Shown here piece after piece: positions 49,796-58,434 of a DNA stretch of 64,000 bases. The position numbers were made by a program, and so were the translations under genes. Every line of letters begins with the position of its first letter. Position 1 is the first letter of the stretch. Below the pieces are notes generated by a model that was not told where the DNA came from, ran no database searches, and saw only the letters and a program-made list of their open reading frames with translations. Source of the stretch: Chloroflexota bacterium (GTDB lineage Bacteria; Chloroflexota; Anaerolineae; B4-G1; SLSP01). The stretch spans positions 62,001 to 126,000 of the forward strand of contig JAIOAX010000008.1 of the NCBI GenBank assembly GCA_019873645.1, in the 5' to 3' direction.

Positions 49796-52054
49796 ATGAG
49801 GGTGTTATACAAACTGGCAGGGATTGCCCTACTCTTATGCCTGATCGGCGTGTCGTTTGTTGGAGCGGTGCACGCGCAGACGACTCAGCATCGCTATGTG
49901 CTTTACATCAACTCCTACCATCGCGGCTATAAATTCTCGGACGACATTACTGCAGGCATTGAGAAGTCGCTGCACACTTACAGCAGCGACATTGAACTGC
50001 TAGTTGAGTATCTGGACGCCAAACGCCTTGAGAGCGATGCCTATTTCGATGAACTGGCGCGCCTGTATCGCATCAAATACGCACATCGCAAACTGGACTT
50101 GATCATCTCTTCGGACGATGCAGCCTTGAATTTCCTGTTCAAATATGCCGATGAACTCTTCCCCGGCGTGCCGGTGGTTTTCTGCGGCGCCAACTATTTT
50201 GACGTGAACCGTCTGGCCGGCCATGAGCGTTTTACCGGCGTCAGCGAACTCGCCGACGTGCAAGGGACGCTCGATCTGGCGCTCACCCTGCATCCGCAGA
50301 CCCGTCAAATTGTGGTCGTCAACGATACCACGGTCACTGGCAAACGGGTCCACGAGCGGCTGGTGACGTTGGAAGGCCGCTACCCTAATGTCACCTTTGT
50401 CTACCTGGAAGACCTGCCCATGGCCGAAATCCGGCAGCGTTTGAGCGCCCTGCCTGCCGATAGCCTGGTACTGCTGACCATCTTTTCACGCGACGGCGCC
50501 GGCGAATTCTTTGAGTACAATATCTTCACGACGCTCATTGCCGAGAGCAGCGCCGTGCCGGTTTACGGTACCTGGGATTTCAGTCTGGGATTCGGCATTG
50601 TCGGTGGCAAATTGACCAGTGGGGCGACAGAAGGTGAGCGTGCGGCGCGCCTGGCCGTGCGCATTTTGAATGGCGAGCGTCCCCAGGATATTCCGGTGGT
50701 GCAGGAACCGGGAGCGCGCTACATGTTCGACTACGTACAATTGCGGCGTTGGAACATCCCCGAATCACGCTTGCCCGAAGACAGCGTCATCATCAACAAA
50801 CCTTATTCGTTTGTGCAGCAATACGCACAATACATCGGGATTGCCGGCGTTAGCTTTGCCATCCTGACCGTGGCAGTGATCATGCTGGCGCTCAACGTGC
50901 GCCGGCGTCGGCGTGTGGAACTCCGGCTGACCCACAGCCTGGACGAGTTGCAGGCGATTCGGGCCTCGCTGGAAGAACGCATTCAGGAACGCACCGCGGC
51001 GTTTCAGAAACGCGCGAACCTCCTCGAAGCTGCCGCCGAAATCTCGCGGGCGACGACCGAAATCATTGACCTGGATCGCTTGTTACCCTTCATTGTTGAC
51101 CTGGTGCAACAACATTTCAATCTGTACTATGTAGGCCTGTTCCTGGTGGACGAATCCGGGCAATGGGCGGTGTTGCGCGCCGGTACGGGGGCGGCGGGAC
51201 AGGCGATGATGGCGCAAGGGTGGCGGCTGGAAGTCGGCGGTAAGTCCATGATCGGGCGCTGTGTGGCGACCGGCCAGGCCGATATTCAGCTAGATGTAGG
51301 CGAGGCCGCCGTGCACTTTGACAACCCCTATCTGCCCGCGACCCGTTCCGAGATGGCCTTGCCGTTGCGCGCGCGCGGTGAGATCCTTGGCGCCATGACC
51401 ATCCAGAGCCAACAGGTGGCAGCCTTTGAGCCGGATGACATTCGCACGCTACAAACGATGGCCGATCAGGTGGCCGTGGCAATCAGCAACGCGCGGTTAT
51501 TTGAACAAGCGCAGGCCAGCCTCGAAGCCGAGCGGCGCGCCTACGGGGAGATAAGCCGCGAAGCCTGGCGGCAAGTGTTGATGACGGCAGCCGGCCTGGA
51601 TGTCTTGAGTGACCGTGCCGCTACCCGCCCGGCCGGCGATGTGTGGCGCCCGGAGATGGAAGCCGCCTGGCGCGCCGCCGCACCGGTGCCCGGCAATGGC
51701 GGCACCACGCTGGCGGTCCCTATTCGTGTGCGCGATCAAGTGATCGGCGTGGTGGATGGACGCAAACCCGACGGGAGCGTCTGGACGGCGGAAGAGCAGC
51801 AGTTATTGACCACGCTGGTTGAGCAGTTGGGTGTGGCTTTGGAAAGCGCGCGCCTGTACCGCGACACCCAGCGTCGCGCAGCCCAGGAGCGTCTGGTCAG
51901 CGAAGTGACAGCGCGTATCCGTGAAACGTTGAATATAGAAACCGTACTCAAGACCGCCGTGGAAGAGATCCGCGAGGCCTTGCAACTCGAACGGCTGGTC
52001 GTGCGTCTGGGCACGCCGGAGGATGACACCGCGCCAGAGAACGAGAAAGGATAA
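49796..52054 (+). CDS. Exported ABC-type binding domain sensor with GAF, Trp module and tail
   Basis: This protein of about 752 aa has a signal peptide (MRVLYKLAGIALLLCLIGVS, probable cut after VHA near residue 27), an extracytoplasmic domain of the ABC_sub_bind (TrpX/YtfQ-like class) type (about 30-330: VLYINSYHRGYKFSDDITAG, LIISSDDAALNFLFKYADEL, VPVVFCGANYF) and one membrane helix (about 340-365). A coiled coil, GAF (about 410-570), Trp module (SREAW, Trp591) and tail (about 695-740) follow. In kinases and cyclases, this N-terminal type senses small molecules outside the membrane. Start ATG 49796 has GGAGG at proper distance; GTG 49790 is too close. The next gene begins directly after the stop. 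Confidence 0.86.
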   Translation: MRVLYKLAGIALLLCLIGVSFVGAVHAQTTQHRYVLYINSYHRGYKFSDDITAGIEKSLHTYSSDIELLVEYLDAKRLESDAYFDELARLYRIKYAHRKLDLIISSDDAALNFLFKYADELFPGVPVVFCGANYFDVNRLAGHERFTGVSELADVQGTLDLALTLHPQTRQIVVVNDTTVTGKRVHERLVTLEGRYPNVTFVYLEDLPMAEIRQRLSALPADSLVLLTIFSRDGAGEFFEYNIFTTLIAESSAVPVYGTWDFSLGFGIVGGKLTSGATEGERAARLAVRILNGERPQDIPVVQEPGARYMFDYVQLRRWNIPESRLPEDSVIINKPYSFVQQYAQYIGIAGVSFAILTVAVIMLALNVRRRRRVELRLTHSLDELQAIRASLEERIQERTAAFQKRANLLEAAAEISRATTEIIDLDRLLPFIVDLVQQHFNLYYVGLFLVDESGQWAVLRAGTGAAGQAMMAQGWRLEVGGKSMIGRCVATGQADIQLDVGEAAVHFDNPYLPATRSEMALPLRARGEILGAMTIQSQQVAAFEPDDIRTLQTMADQVAVAISNARLFEQAQASLEAERRAYGEISREAWRQVLMTAAGLDVLSDRAATRPAGDVWRPEMEAAWRAAAPVPGNGGTTLAVPIRVRDQVIGVVDGRKPDGSVWTAEEQQLLTTLVEQLGVALESARLYRDTQRRAAQERLVSEVTARIRETLNIETVLKTAVEEIREALQLERLVVRLGTPEDDTAPENEKG

Positions 52055-52060
52055 ATGCAG

Positions 52061-53749
52061 ATGTGGAACAAGGTGAAGCAGTTTCTGGCAGCCCCTGTTT
52101 TTGCCGATAATGAGGAGAAGACGCGCGTTGCCGCTTTGCTCAACCCCCTGCTGTTGAGCCTGTTTGTAGCGGATATTTGCGGCGCCCTGGCAACGCTGTT
52201 TGTCTTTGCCAACAAAGTGGGCAGCGGTCTCGGGGTTGTGGCCATCTTTTTTGCTACGGTCATATCCAAACTGTGGCTGCAACGTGGGCGCGTGCAGGCA
52301 GCCGGCATTCTATTTATCGCCGGGGTAGGAGCTCCTCTCCTGACGATCTTTTTGCTTTCCGAGCAGCGCAGCTTTTCCGGCATGACGTTGCTGAGCCTGA
52401 CCGTGGTGGCCGGTTTAATCCTGGGGCCGCGGGCGGCCTTGAACGTAGCTGCCCTGAGTAGCTTGTTCTCATTGGCCGCGCTGCTGGCTGCCCGGCTTGG
52501 TCATCCCCTGCCGGCTGTTTTCCCCGCGCCCCAGGCGTCCAACTGGGTGATGTTAACACTCGCCCTGGCGCTGGCTTGGGCCCCCTTGAACCTGGCATTG
52601 CGTAGTCTGAACCAGGCATTGGCGCAGGCCCGTGCCTATGCCGTCGAATCGGATGAACGCGGCCGGCGGCTGGAGTCGCTGCTGCGCGAGCGCGACGCCG
52701 AGTTGTACCGTCGCGCTGCCTATCTGGGGGCGACGACCGCCATTGCCGCCGAGCTATCTTTCATCGAATACGAAGCGCCTCAACTGCTCTCGCGGGTAGT
52801 GCAGATCATTGCCGAGCAGTTTGGTTTCTATCATGCGGGCCTCTTTCTTCTGGATGAGGAACGTGAATGGGCCGAACTGCGCGCCGCTTCCAGTCCCGGC
52901 GGTCAGCGCATGTTGGAACGCGGCCATCGCCTGCGGGTAGGCGCCGAGGGGATCGTCGGCGCCGTCGCCGAACGAGGGGAAGCGCGCGTGGCACAGGATG
53001 TGGGTAGGGATGCATTCTTCTTTAACAATCCCGACCTGCCCGAAACACGCGCCGAGGCCGCCTTGCCTTTGCGCGTGCGCGGTGTGACCATTGGCGTGCT
53101 GGATGTGCAAAGCACCGACCCCTATGCTTTTAGCACCGAAGACGTCAGCGTGCTCCAGGCCCTGGCCGATCAGGTGGCCGTGGCGATTGACAGTGCACGG
53201 CTCTTCCAAAAAACACAGGAGATATTGACCGCCGAACGGCGCACCTACGGCGAACGGACGCGCCAGACGTGGCAAGAACTGCTGCGCGCCCGTCCTCATC
53301 TGTCCTTTGTCGGCGATGCGAGCGGCATTGCACCGTTCACCACCTGGGAGCCGCAAATGAAGGCCGCCGCGCAAACCGGTAAGATCGTTATTGACAGCGA
53401 TACGCCGAATGTGCTAGCGATCCCGCTGCGTGTGCGCGAGCAAGTCATCGGCGTGATTGACGGCCGCAAACCCGATGGCGCGGCGTGGACCAATGAAGAA
53501 ATCAACCTGTTGCAAACGCTGACCGAGCAATTGAGCGCGGCGCTTGAAGGCGCGCAACTGTATGAGGACACTCAGCGCCGTGCGGCCCGTGAACAGTTAG
53601 CGCGTGAGATCACCGACAAGATGCGCAGTGCCGTCAGTTGGGATGAGCTGATGCAGACGGCGATCCAGGAAATGGCGGAGGCCGTGGGCGTCTCGCGCTC
53701 CTTCGTCCACTGGATTCCACCACAGGTCACACTCTCAGAAGGGAGCTAG
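52061..53749 (+). CDS. Six-helix membrane GAF sensor with Trp module and tail
   Basis: This protein of about 562 aa has an N-terminus MWNKVKQFLAAPVFADNEEK that matches the sensor at 56638 (MWTRIKRYFTLPVFADEEQT), which argues for ATG 52061 rather than ATG 52055. Six membrane helices span about 26-180, a coiled coil follows, then the GAF (about 225-385), Trp module (RTRQTW, Trp404; AIPLRVREQVIGVIDGRKPD) and tail (about 505-548, REQLAREITDKMRSAVSWDE). The shared PVFAD..EKTR segment before the first helix defines a sub-family of two. AAAGGA lies at 52046-52051 within the end of the preceding gene. Confidence 0.84.
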   Translation: MWNKVKQFLAAPVFADNEEKTRVAALLNPLLLSLFVADICGALATLFVFANKVGSGLGVVAIFFATVISKLWLQRGRVQAAGILFIAGVGAPLLTIFLLSEQRSFSGMTLLSLTVVAGLILGPRAALNVAALSSLFSLAALLAARLGHPLPAVFPAPQASNWVMLTLALALAWAPLNLALRSLNQALAQARAYAVESDERGRRLESLLRERDAELYRRAAYLGATTAIAAELSFIEYEAPQLLSRVVQIIAEQFGFYHAGLFLLDEEREWAELRAASSPGGQRMLERGHRLRVGAEGIVGAVAERGEARVAQDVGRDAFFFNNPDLPETRAEAALPLRVRGVTIGVLDVQSTDPYAFSTEDVSVLQALADQVAVAIDSARLFQKTQEILTAERRTYGERTRQTWQELLRARPHLSFVGDASGIAPFTTWEPQMKAAAQTGKIVIDSDTPNVLAIPLRVREQVIGVIDGRKPDGAAWTNEEINLLQTLTEQLSAALEGAQLYEDTQRRAAREQLAREITDKMRSAVSWDELMQTAIQEMAEAVGVSRSFVHWIPPQVTLSEGS

Positions 53750-53764
53750 AACATACGGCATGTT

Positions 53765-53893
53765 ACGTACACGCCGACGTACACACCGACGTACACACCG
53801 CCTTCAGGCGGCCACCTGTACACACCGCCTTCAGGCGGCCACCTGTACACGCCGCCTTCAGGCGGCCACCTGTACACGCCGCCTTCAGGCGGC
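53765..53893. repeat. Tandem hairpin repeat: 27-bp unit x3.5, preceded by 12-bp units
   Basis: Three 12-base units ACGTACACNCCG (53765-53800) lead into 27-base units CCGCCTTCAGGCGGCCACCT + GTACACR at 53798, 53825 and 53852, and a partial unit at 53879-53893. Each unit holds a perfect hairpin CCGCC-TTCA-GGCGG. It fills the 166-bp gap before the gene at 53916. Confidence 0.9.
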
Positions 53894-53915
53894 ATAACCA
53901 GAAGGAAGAACTAGC

Positions 53916-56621
53916 ATGACAGAAAGCAAACCAGTGAACCGCATAGAGCGCGAATCTGAGGGCCGTGAAGGCAAAATACTCACTTCCCTGGAAAAACGCA
54001 TGCTATTGGCCGCCGGCGCCTCCCTTGTCGCCGGGGGCCCCTATCTGGTGATGGCCTGGTTCGAGCGCGCCTGGCAATTGTGGGCCGTGGCCCTGCTGAC
54101 CTGGGTCATCGCCGGCGTGAGCTTCGCTGTCTACCGTATTGCCAGGCGTGGCAAGAGCACGTCGGCGGCCACCGTCTGGATCATCGCGCTCACCGTGCTC
54201 CTGCCGGCCTATGCCCTGTTTCTTAAAGACGCTTTCTGGGCGCTCATCCCGGCAGTGATTGCCTTCCCCATCTACATTGCGGCTCTGGCGTGGCCGGAAG
54301 CATTGCGACGCCGGCTGTGGATATGGAGCGCGCTGGGTGTTGGACTCGTTGTGGGTGTCGAACTGCTGCATCCCCTGCCGCGCTACACCCAGACCCAGAT
54401 GTGGACCTTACGGCTGCTGTTGTTCGGGATGTTGGCGTTCGGCCTGTACATCGCTGCCCTTGCCTTCGTGAACACCTATCGCCGTATTACCACGATTCGC
54501 ACACGCCTGATTATTACCTCGGTGCTGGTAGTCTTGCTGGTTGCGGGGATGCTGAGCACTGGCGCCATACTGGTCAACATCAACAACACCCAACGCCAGG
54601 CGTTTGACCAATTGCGCGCGCTTGTGGCCTTGAAGAAAACGACGCTGACAATATGGTTTGAAGGTTTACAATCCACGCTCAACACGGTCGTATCCGGCGA
54701 TTATGAAACGGATTATGTGCGCACGCTGACGATCCCCTGGGCCGGCGGAGCACAACTTTCCAGCGCCAAAAACGCGCTGCGCGTGCGTTTCATCACCTTT
54801 ATCAGGGATAACCCGCAGTTCGATGAGCTATTCCTGGCGGGGCTGGATGGACAGGTGTTGATGTCATCCGATGGGGACCAGATCGGCAAGCTATATACCG
54901 ACGCTGAGTTCCTTGAATGTGGCATGTGGAAGCCTTGTATCAGCGTATTACGCTCTGTGTCCGGGCTTGAGCAGATGGTCATTGTCATCGCCCGCCCGGT
55001 GCTGGATCGCTCCGGTCAAATTATCGCGGTCCTGGCCGCACGTGTCAATATGGAGCACCTGAGCCGGATTGTCGCCGAACCGCATGTGGGAGAAACCGGC
55101 GAAACCTACCTGGTGGCTGCCGATCATCAGGTCATCACCCAACGCCGCTTTGGCGGTGAAGATTATGCCTATAGCGAAGGTATTGATCTGGCGCTGTACC
55201 TGCAACAACCAGACCTGCGCACCGCGACCTACGCTGATTATCGCGGCGTTCCCGTGCTGGGGGTGTTCACCTGGGTACCGGAACTCCAGGCCGTCTTGCT
55301 TTCGGAAATCAACCGCTCGGAGATTCTCCGGGGGGCGTGGCTGACCGCGCTTATCAATGCCGGCCTGGCGCTCGCGGCCCTGGTGTTGGCCGGGACCGTT
55401 TCGTACTTCTTTGCCAATAATGTCTCTGCGCCGATCGCCGACCTGGCACAGACGGCGACACGCATTGCCGCCGGCGAGCATGACCTGGTAGTGCGGGTGC
55501 AGCGCCACGACGAAATCGGTGTACTGGCACAGGCGTTCAACAGTATGACCAGGCAATTGCGCGAGCTGATTGCCAGTCTGGAACAACGTGTGGCAGCGCG
55601 CACCCAGGGACTGGAAGCCGTCGCCGAGGTAGCACGGGCAACAACCTCGGTGCTCGATCCCAATCGGCTGTTGCCTGAAATGGTGAACCTGGTCAAAGAG
55701 CGTTTCGGATTCTACTATGTCGGTTTGTTCCTGGTGGACGAGGCACGGCGCTACGCCGTGTTGCGCGCCGGCACCGGAGAAGCCGGACGGCACATGCTGG
55801 CCCAGGGCTGGCAACTGGCCGTCGGGATGGGATCCATGATCGGGCAGTGTGTGGCGACCGGCAAACCCTTGATCCGCCAGAAAGCCGGCGACGCCGTTGT
55901 GCGCTTCGAGAACCCCTTCCTGCCCGATACCCGTTCCGAGCTGGCCCTGCCCTTGCGTTACGGCGGGCGCGTCATCGGCGCCATGACCGTGCAAAGCGTT
56001 GCAGAATCTGCCTTTGACGAGGCGGCCATTGTTACCCTGCAAAACATGGCCGATCAGGTGGCTGTAGCAGTGGAAAATGCCCGCCTTTTCGCCGAAACAC
56101 AGGCGGCGTTGCAGCGCGCTCAGGAAGTGCAGCGCCGTTATCAAGGACAGGCATGGCGCGATTACCTCAAGTATCGCCCCGCGCGTGGTTACGAGTGGCG
56201 CAGCGGCGCGCTCTTGACGCGGGGCGATGAACTCCCGCCCGATGTACAACCGGTGCTTCAGAAACGCGCTGCCGCGGTGGACGAAAAGACGCTGCTGCTC
56301 CCTCTCGTACAGGGCGATCAGGTGATCGGTGTTCTGGGGTTTGAAAACGAAGCGGGGCGCAAAACCTGGAGCGCCGATGAGGTGGCGCTGATCGAAGCTC
56401 TCTCCGAACAACTGCTGTTGGCGGCAGAAAACCAGCGCCTCCTCGACGAGACCCAACGCCGCGCCGCCCGCGAGCGCCTGAGCCGCGAGGTCACGGCGGA
56501 AATGCGCCGTTCTCTGGACGTGACCACCGTACTGCGGACGGCGATCCGTGAACTTCAGGAATCGTTGGGGCTCACCGAGGCTGAGGTGTGGATTGAAACT
56601 GAGGCAGGCGCCGAAGAATAG
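53916..56621 (+). CDS. Membrane sensor with helix bundle, CACHE-like domain, HAMP, GAF, Trp module and tail
   Basis: The 901-aa protein has about six hydrophobic helices (about 28-188), a further helix (198-222), an outer CACHE-like domain (about 230-470: DELFLAGLDGQVLMSSDGDQ, VGETGETYLVAADHQVITQR), another helix (about 475-497), HAMP (about 498-552), GAF (about 565-725), Trp module (RRYQGQAW, Trp747; GYEW near 759) and tail (about 850-893, RERLSREVTAEMRRSLDVTT). The start is ATG 53916 with AAGGAAGAA upstream. Like the sensor at 24517, it stacks two membrane-sensor units. The CACHE part resembles that of osmosensory or small-molecule kinases, but no ligand motif is recognised. Confidence 0.86.
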   Translation: MTESKPVNRIERESEGREGKILTSLEKRMLLAAGASLVAGGPYLVMAWFERAWQLWAVALLTWVIAGVSFAVYRIARRGKSTSAATVWIIALTVLLPAYALFLKDAFWALIPAVIAFPIYIAALAWPEALRRRLWIWSALGVGLVVGVELLHPLPRYTQTQMWTLRLLLFGMLAFGLYIAALAFVNTYRRITTIRTRLIITSVLVVLLVAGMLSTGAILVNINNTQRQAFDQLRALVALKKTTLTIWFEGLQSTLNTVVSGDYETDYVRTLTIPWAGGAQLSSAKNALRVRFITFIRDNPQFDELFLAGLDGQVLMSSDGDQIGKLYTDAEFLECGMWKPCISVLRSVSGLEQMVIVIARPVLDRSGQIIAVLAARVNMEHLSRIVAEPHVGETGETYLVAADHQVITQRRFGGEDYAYSEGIDLALYLQQPDLRTATYADYRGVPVLGVFTWVPELQAVLLSEINRSEILRGAWLTALINAGLALAALVLAGTVSYFFANNVSAPIADLAQTATRIAAGEHDLVVRVQRHDEIGVLAQAFNSMTRQLRELIASLEQRVAARTQGLEAVAEVARATTSVLDPNRLLPEMVNLVKERFGFYYVGLFLVDEARRYAVLRAGTGEAGRHMLAQGWQLAVGMGSMIGQCVATGKPLIRQKAGDAVVRFENPFLPDTRSELALPLRYGGRVIGAMTVQSVAESAFDEAAIVTLQNMADQVAVAVENARLFAETQAALQRAQEVQRRYQGQAWRDYLKYRPARGYEWRSGALLTRGDELPPDVQPVLQKRAAAVDEKTLLLPLVQGDQVIGVLGFENEAGRKTWSADEVALIEALSEQLLLAAENQRLLDETQRRAARERLSREVTAEMRRSLDVTTVLRTAIRELQESLGLTEAEVWIETEAGAEE

Positions 56622-56637
56622 AGAATAGAGGATAGAG

Positions 56638-58434
56638 ATGTGGACGCGAATTAAACGCTACTTTACGCTGCCGGTGTTCGCCGACGAAGAACAAACGCGG
56701 GCTGCACGGTTGCTCATCACCATTCTCCTGGTCCTGGCGGGAATGGGTCTGGTGACAGATGTGGTATTACTCTTGATTTATGGCTGGCCGACAACCTGGC
56801 AAGATGTCATCCCGCATATAACCTTTGTAATCATCCTGGCTATGGTACTCGCTGCTTTTGCGTTTGTGCGCCGTGGCTATATGAAGGCAGTCTCCACTGT
56901 AGTGCTGACTTTTATATGGATCGCCATTACACAATGGGTCTGGACTGTCGAGGGCCTGAGCCTGGGTCATAGTATCTACGTCTATACCCTCATTATTGTT
57001 ATGGCCAGCCTGCTGTTGGGTAGAGGGGGTATCTTTGCCTATACACTCCTGGGACTTGTGGGTGTTTTAGTGGCCTATTACCTGGATTATACCGGAAGGA
57101 TTCCCAACGGTAAACCTATCTCTTTATTCAGTCTGGTTATCGTTATCACTATTTTGATCCTGTTGGGCGTTTTCTTAAATTATGCCCTCCGGAGTCTGCA
57201 ACGCGCCCTCAGGCAAGCACGCCAGGCGGCTGCGGCGCAAGCTGCGGCCAACCGGGAACTGGAAGCGATCCGCGCTTCCCTGGAACAACGAGTGGCGGAG
57301 CGCACCGAAGATCTGGAACGCCGCTCGATCCAGTTGCAGGCGGTGGCAGAAATCGGGCGTACCGCTGCGGCGATCCACGACCTGAATAAACTCCTGGCCG
57401 AAATCCCCACAATGATCGCCGAGAGGCTGGACCTTTACCACGTGGGCGTTTTCTTACTCGACGAAGATGGGCTGGATGCCGTGCTGCGCGGCGCAAGCAG
57501 CCCGGAGGGACAGCAGATGCTCTCCCAGGGTTACTCACTGCCGGTCGGTTCACCGGACATCATCGGTATGGCAACGGCCCAGCGAGAACCCCGCACCCTG
57601 GCAGCAACCAATACCGATGAGGTGAGCTTTGCCGGCGCGCTGCTCCCACGCACACGCGCGGAACTGGCGCTGCCGCTGGCAGCCGGAAACCAGCTGCTGG
57701 GTGCCCTGGACTTACATAGCGTGGATAGCGCGGCTTTCCCACCACAGACGGTCTCGGTTATGCAGTTGTTGGCGGATCAGGTGGCGATCGCCATTGAAAA
57801 CGCTCAATTGTTCGCCCAGCGTGAAGCCTCGCTGGAGGCCGAACGTCGAGCCTACGGGCAGTTCAGCCGCGAAGCCTGGCAACAGTTGTCGCGCGCTACC
57901 GGCGCCCTGCGTTTTATTGCAGATAGGCCCGGCGTGGTGCGCCCGGCCGAGGGCGACGCCCCGCCGTTGATGCACCAGGCGCGTGAGACCGGCCGGCTGT
58001 TGACTACCCCGGATTCCACCCTGGTCGCGCCAATCCAGGTGCGCGAAGGCGTATCCATTGGCGCGTTGCGTCTGCACAAACCCGACTGGAGTGAGGAGGA
58101 GATCACCCTGGTCGAGACGCTGACCGAACAGCTCGGCGCGGCGCTCGAAAGCGCGCGCTTGTACCAGGAGACCCAACGCCGCGAAGCGCGCGAGCGCGTC
58201 ACCCGTGAGATCACCGAAGACTTGCGCCGCTCGGTAGATATTGAAGTGATCCTGCGTTCTGCCGTGACCAGTCTGGGCGAGGCGCTGGGCGTTCCGCGTG
58301 CCTATGTACGCCTGATGTTGGAGGATACCGCCGTCCCCGCTGCCGCAACGGGCGCCGCGGAAAAACAGGTATCGGATATGACTGCCGCCGTTGAATCCGC
58401 TGCGAAGCAAGGAGCAGAAGACCATGAGTCATAA
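56638..58434 (+). CDS. Six-helix membrane GAF sensor with Trp module and tail
   Basis: The 598-aa protein begins MWTRIKRYFTLPVFADEEQT, paired with the sensor at 52061, and starts 16 bases after the previous stop (AGAGGATAGAG before the ATG). Six membrane helices lie at about 27-47, 58-77, 84-105, 113-133, 135-150 and 162-181; a coiled coil follows. The GAF is at about 230-390, the Trp module starts at SREAW (Trp414) with APIQVREGVSIGALRLHKPD, and the tail is at about 518-560 (RERVTREITEDLRRSVDIEV). A low-complexity Ala/Glu C-terminus follows the tail. No output domain. The next gene overlaps its 3' end by 11 bases. Confidence 0.85.
   Translation: MWTRIKRYFTLPVFADEEQTRAARLLITILLVLAGMGLVTDVVLLLIYGWPTTWQDVIPHITFVIILAMVLAAFAFVRRGYMKAVSTVVLTFIWIAITQWVWTVEGLSLGHSIYVYTLIIVMASLLLGRGGIFAYTLLGLVGVLVAYYLDYTGRIPNGKPISLFSLVIVITILILLGVFLNYALRSLQRALRQARQAAAAQAAANRELEAIRASLEQRVAERTEDLERRSIQLQAVAEIGRTAAAIHDLNKLLAEIPTMIAERLDLYHVGVFLLDEDGLDAVLRGASSPEGQQMLSQGYSLPVGSPDIIGMATAQREPRTLAATNTDEVSFAGALLPRTRAELALPLAAGNQLLGALDLHSVDSAAFPPQTVSVMQLLADQVAIAIENAQLFAQREASLEAERRAYGQFSREAWQQLSRATGALRFIADRPGVVRPAEGDAPPLMHQARETGRLLTTPDSTLVAPIQVREGVSIGALRLHKPDWSEEEITLVETLTEQLGAALESARLYQETQRREARERVTREITEDLRRSVDIEVILRSAVTSLGEALGVPRAYVRLMLEDTAVPAAATGAAEKQVSDMTAAVESAAKQGAEDHES

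Noticed and set aside
53765..53893. CRISPR array or attachment site
   Set aside because: The 27-bp units follow each other with no spacers; they are simple tandem hairpins.
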